A DNA stretch of 5,422 nucleotides from positions 1 through 5,422 of the forward strand of contig JACIYY010000178.1 of the NCBI GenBank assembly GCA_014359685.1, read 5' to 3'. This document shows positions 5,411-5,422 of the stretch, piece after piece. Position 1 is the first letter of the stretch, and each line of letters begins with the position of its first letter. This DNA is from Porphyrobacter sp. (GTDB taxonomy: Bacteria > Pseudomonadota > Alphaproteobacteria > Sphingomonadales > Sphingomonadaceae). The notes beneath the pieces are model-generated. The model made no database searches and was not told the DNA's origin. It saw only the letters and a program-made list of their open reading frames with translations. The position numbers and the translations under genes are program-made.

Positions 5411-5422
5411 GCCGGTCGGCTA

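Overview
The window reads as a stretch of ordinary chromosome from a GC-rich alphaproteobacterium. Sphingomonadales (Sphingomonas or Sphingobium type) is my best guess. This rests on the very high GC at third codon positions, the style of the AccB, AccC and Lrp proteins, and tRNA genes with an encoded CCA end. The assignment is inferred from the sequence alone.

Layout, left to right. Positions 1-131 are non-coding or hold only the tail of a plus-strand transcription unit, closed by a convincing intrinsic terminator (hairpin plus T-tract, 79-112). Two minus-strand tRNA genes follow: tRNA-Pro(TGG) at 132-208 and tRNA-Ile2(CAT) at 336-411, separated by a GC-rich spacer with a hairpin and a promoter-like sequence. 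Next is a minus-strand two-gene unit: a polytopic membrane protein of unknown function (1679-2647, GTG start) whose end overlaps the start of a GT4-type glycosyltransferase (517-1713). A 320-bp divergent intergenic region (2648-2967) separates this unit from a plus-strand Lrp/AsnC-family regulator (2968-3432). The regulator converges on the minus-strand accB-accC operon (5309 down to 3476), with a hairpin in the 43-bp gap between the stop codons.

How the genes work together. AccB (the biotin carrier) and AccC (biotin carboxylase) form the first half of acetyl-CoA carboxylase, the committed step of fatty acid synthesis; the carboxyltransferase genes accA and accD are not here. The membrane protein and glycosyltransferase overlap, probably share one promoter, and plausibly act on the same envelope glycoconjugate, but their substrate cannot be read from the sequence. 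The Lrp-like regulator sits divergent to that pair and could control it or itself; this is inference only.

I found no mobile element, CRISPR array, toxin-antitoxin pair or clearly novel system. The least explained part is the membrane protein plus glycosyltransferase pair.
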